Origin: Hyphomicrobiales bacterium
GTDB lineage: Bacteria > Pseudomonadota > Alphaproteobacteria > Rhizobiales > Xanthobacteraceae
Direction: 5' to 3'
Length of the DNA stretch: 16,773 nt
NCBI GenBank assembly: GCA_026400425.1
Contig: JAPLPC010000575.1
Location: 17,002-33,774, forward strand
The position numbers and the translations under genes were made by a program. The notes below the pieces were generated by a model. It was not told the DNA's origin. It did no database searches and worked only from the letters and a program-made list of their open reading frames with translations. This document shows positions 14,641 through 16,773 of this stretch, piece by piece; position 1 is the first letter of the stretch; each line of letters starts with the position of its first letter.

Positions 14641-15006
14641 ATGACGCTCATCGGCAATATCCTCACCGCACTCGTCGCGGCGCTGCACATCTATTTCCTC
14701 GTCCTCGAAATGTTTCTCTGGCAGACGCCGCAGGGCCTGAAGACGTTCGGCAACACCCCCGACAAAGCCGCGCTCACCGCCGTGCTGGCGGCCAATCAGG
14801 GGCTCTATAACGGCTTCCTCGCCGCCGGCCTGATCTGGGGTCTGCTGCATCCGGACCCCGCCGTCGCATTCCAGCTCAAGACCTTCTTCCTGCTCTGCGT
14901 GATCACGGCCGGGGTGTATGGCGCCTATAGCGTGAGCCGGAAGATCCTGTTCGTGCAGGCCGCACCGGCGGCACTGGCGCTGCTGGTTGTGTGGCTGGCA
15001 AGATAA
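14641..15006 (+). CDS. DUF1304 family membrane protein
   Basis: This 121-residue inner-membrane protein has about four helices. The DUF1304 signatures are visible: FLVLEMFLWQTPQGLKTFG near residues 20-38 and the block LAANQGLYNGFLAAGLIWGL at about 50-69. The third helix reads TFFLLCVITAGVYGAYSVS. The ATG at 14641 was chosen because AGGGGG precedes it by a few nt; a TTG one codon earlier is less likely. No function is established for the family. The gene sits directly after a REP-like palindrome, and another hairpin follows its stop, so it is probably a single-gene unit. Confidence 0.9.
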   Translation: MTLIGNILTALVAALHIYFLVLEMFLWQTPQGLKTFGNTPDKAALTAVLAANQGLYNGFLAAGLIWGLLHPDPAVAFQLKTFFLLCVITAGVYGAYSVSRKILFVQAAPAALALLVVWLAR

Positions 15007-15020
15007 AGCGAAGCGCAGTG

Positions 15021-15047
15021 TCATCTCTCCCCGGTGGGGAGGGGTGA
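15021..15047. repeat. C-rich intergenic hairpin
   Basis: TCATCTCTCCCC at 15021-15032 pairs with GGGGAGGGGTGA at 15036-15047 around GGT, with two G-T wobbles. It follows the DUF1304 stop by 14 nt and may act as a terminator, although only scattered T residues follow. It is similar in kind to the hairpin at 17-40. Confidence 0.5.
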
Positions 15048-15157
15048 TAGCGCGCCCTTCCGCAACCTTGCAAACCCCACAACCTTCCCTCACACTCCGC
15101 GCAACGACGGCGCCCGTTCGGGAAGACCGTCGATGACACATCAGGGAAGGCAACGAC

Positions 15158-16356
15158 ATGAGAGCTACGCTCGTTCATTCGGTCGCCGCGTGTTTGCTGG
15201 CCACCGCGCTCACCATCTCCCCCGCATCCGCCCAGAAGAAATACGATCCCGGCGCCACCGACACCGAGATCAAGATCGGCCAGACCGTGCCCTTCAGCGG
15301 TCCCGCCTCGGCCTATTCGTCCATCGCCAAGACCCAGGCCGCCTATTTCAAGATGATCAACGAGCAGGGCGGCATCAATGGCCGCAAGATCAACCTGATC
15401 CAGTATGACGACGCCTATTCGCCGCCCAAGGCCGTCGAGCAGGTGCGCAAGCTGGTCGAAAGCGACGAGGTGCTGCTGACGTTCCAGATCATCGGCACGC
15501 CGTCCAATGCCGGCGTGCAGAAATATCTCAACACCAAGCAGGTGCCGCAACTGTTCGCCGCCACCGGCGCGACGCGGTTCGCCGACCCCAAGAACTTCCC
15601 CTGGACCATGGGCTACAATCCCAACTACCAGACCGAAGGCCGCATCTACGCCAAATACATTCTAAAGAACCATCCAACCGCCAAGGTCGCCATCCTGTGG
15701 CAGAACGACGATCTCGGCCGCGACTATCTCACCGGCATGAAGGCCGGGCTCGGCGACAAGGCGGCGTCGATGATCGTGTCGGAGGCGTCCTACGAACTGT
15801 CCGATCCCACCATCGACTCCCAGATCGTCAAGCTGAAGTCGTCCGGCGCAGATTTGCTGTTCAATGCCTCGACGCCGAAATTCGCAGCGCAGGCGATCAA
15901 GAAGGTGGCCGATCTCGGCTGGAAGCCGATCCACATCGTCGACATCAATGCGACGTCGGTGGGCGCGGTGCTCGTGCCGGCCGGCCTCGACAATGCCAAG
16001 GGCCTGATCTCGACCAATTACGGCAAGGACCCGCTCGACCCGCAATGGAAGGACGATGCCGGCATGAAGCGCTATCTCGCCTTCATGGAGAAATACTATC
16101 CCGACGGCGACAAGACCTCGAACTTCAACACCTATGGCTACGACAACGCCGCGTTGATGGTGGAAGTGCTGAAGCGATGCGGCGACGACCTCACCCGCGC
16201 CAATGTGATGAAGCAGGCCTCCTCGCTGTCCGGCATCTCGCTCGACCTGCATCTGCCTGGCATGAAGATCACGACCTCGCCCACGGACTACCGCGTCAAC
16301 AAGCAGCTGCAGATGCAACGCTCGGCCCCATCATCGAAGACGATAGCGCGGGCTGA
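15158..16356 (+). CDS. Periplasmic ABC-transporter binding protein, branched-chain amino-acid (LivK) type, frame-shifted near its end
   Basis: This is a periplasmic solute receptor of the type I (Leu/Ile/Val-binding) fold that feeds an ABC importer. The ATG at 15158 follows GGAAGG. The first 25 residues are a signal peptide with hydrophobic VAACLLATALTI and an ASA cleavage site. The mature part has TDTEIKIGQTVPFSGPASAY, INEQGGINGRKINLIQYDDA, a hinge and ligand region (FQIIGTPSNAGVQKYLNTKQ), ILWQNDDLGRDYLTGMKAGL, and NVMKQASSLSG near the end. After QLQMQR (about 16320) the frame goes off-family and runs to 16372. The neighbouring frame gives GPIIEDDSAG and a stop at 16354-16356, the expected C-terminus. 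About seven residues appear to be missing at the junction. No permease or ATPase gene is beside it. Rhizobia carry many such receptors, and the substrate may be an amino acid, amide or aromatic acid. Confidence 0.88.
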
Positions 16357-16368
16357 TCCGCCAAACCC

Positions 16369-16456
16369 GTAGGGTGGGCAAAGGCGCCCTTCGCGCCGTG
16401 CCTACCAATTCTCTTCTGTAACGAGGGTGGGCACGCTAACGCTTTGCCCACCCTAC
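16369..16456. repeat. Large intergenic palindrome with 15-bp perfect arms
   Basis: GTAGGGTGGGCAAAG at 16369-16383 and CTTTGCCCACCCTAC at 16442-16456 are perfect inverted arms. Inside, GTGCCTACC and GGTGGGCAC pair as a second arm. This matches a palindromic element seen in many copies in Bradyrhizobium, Rhodopseudomonas and related genomes (from memory). It lies between convergent genes and could act as a two-way terminator or RNA-stabilising structure. Confidence 0.85.
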
Positions 16457-16477
16457 ATTTACTACCATCGCTGCGCG

Positions 16478-16773
16478 TCACGCCGCCTTGGTAAACATCG
16501 TCAGCACGCCGTCGGCGATATTCACTGCGACCACTTGGGCCGAACTGACGCCCTTCTCCTTCAGCGCATTCGCCGCCGCCGGCGACGCGTCGATGGAGGC
16601 GCGCAGGCCCTTCATGTCGTCCTCGCTGGTCTTCGACACGACGTCATCGACCTGCGTTTTCACCGCATCCGGCAGCGTCTTCACGTCGATCACCTGAATC
16701 TTGTTGATCTGCACCGTCGATTTCGGCGCGGCACTTTGCGTCGCGGCGCCAGCCCCCTGCGCCATCACGAGCA
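16478..16773 (-). CDS. Small exported protein of unknown function, 5' end outside the window
   Basis: The frame enters from the right edge, so the start is missing. The first visible residues, LVMAQGAGAATQSAAPK, look like the end of a signal peptide followed by the mature protein. What follows is about 80 residues of mixed helix with no cysteine: VQINKIQVIDVKTLPDAVK, then DVVSKTSEDDMKGLRASIDA, and finally ALKEKGVSSAQVVAVNIADG before the stop at 16478-16480. I do not recognise a named family. Small periplasmic proteins of this type are common in Bradyrhizobium relatives. It converges on the binding-protein gene across the palindrome at 16369-16456. Confidence 0.7.
   Translation of the reverse strand, partial: LVMAQGAGAATQSAAPKSTVQINKIQVIDVKTLPDAVKTQVDDVVSKTSEDDMKGLRASIDASPAAANALKEKGVSSAQVVAVNIADGVLTMFTKAA

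Noticed and set aside
1..16773. CRISPR array, insertion sequence, prophage or integrated element
   Set aside because: No spaced direct repeats, transposase or integrase coding, or attachment-site duplications were seen.

Overview
The window is GC-rich, tightly packed chromosomal DNA from an alphaproteobacterium, most likely of the Bradyrhizobium/Rhodopseudomonas/Afipia group. That placement rests on recognising protein sequences (IspG, MtgA, L32, EAL protein, branched-chain amino-acid-type binding protein, DUF1345, DUF1304) and on intergenic palindromes typical of those genomes. No database search was run. The content is mostly ordinary housekeeping and transport genes. I see no phage, CRISPR array, insertion sequence, tRNA or rRNA, and no convincing undescribed multi-gene system.

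Layout: (1) 1-3108, minus strand: a marR-emrA-emrB multidrug efflux operon, with a perfect 14-bp palindrome upstream of marR as its probable operator. emrB is broken. (2) 3239-6074, plus strand: a Fur/Zur-type metal regulator, an EamA/DMT transporter and ispG (MEP isoprenoid pathway), ending in a strong terminator. (3) 6038-6570, minus strand: a ParE-type toxin and its antitoxin, whose 3' end shares the ispG terminator. (4) 6624-9966, minus strand: a CPA1 Na+/H+ antiporter, a DUF1345 membrane protein and ispA (farnesyl diphosphate synthase). (5) 10135-12248, plus strand: mtgA (peptidoglycan glycosyltransferase), rpmF (ribosomal protein L32) with its own likely promoter and terminator, and a four-helix membrane protein with a Pro/Ala-rich tail. 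(6) 12294-16356: a small broken hypothetical gene (minus), a broken GGDEF/EAL c-di-GMP gene, a DUF1304 membrane protein and a periplasmic branched-chain amino-acid-type binding protein. (7) 16478-16773, minus: a small secreted protein cut by the window edge.

The most notable feature is a recurrent defect. Six frame breaks occur in five otherwise well-conserved genes: two in emrB, and one each in mtgA, the small hypothetical gene, the EAL gene and the binding-protein gene. In most of them a short conserved stretch appears to be missing at the junction, so they look like small deletions rather than single-base indels. One of them leaves mtgA open straight through into rpmF, giving a false 337-codon MtgA-L32 'fusion'. 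Either the assembly has systematic small deletions or the genome has suffered an unusual load of them; raw reads would decide.

Secondary points are the MarR operator, the two-way terminator inside the toxin gene end, a TA-operon operator candidate, a degenerate GGDEF site (SGNKF) beside an intact EAL site, and several large intergenic palindromes.
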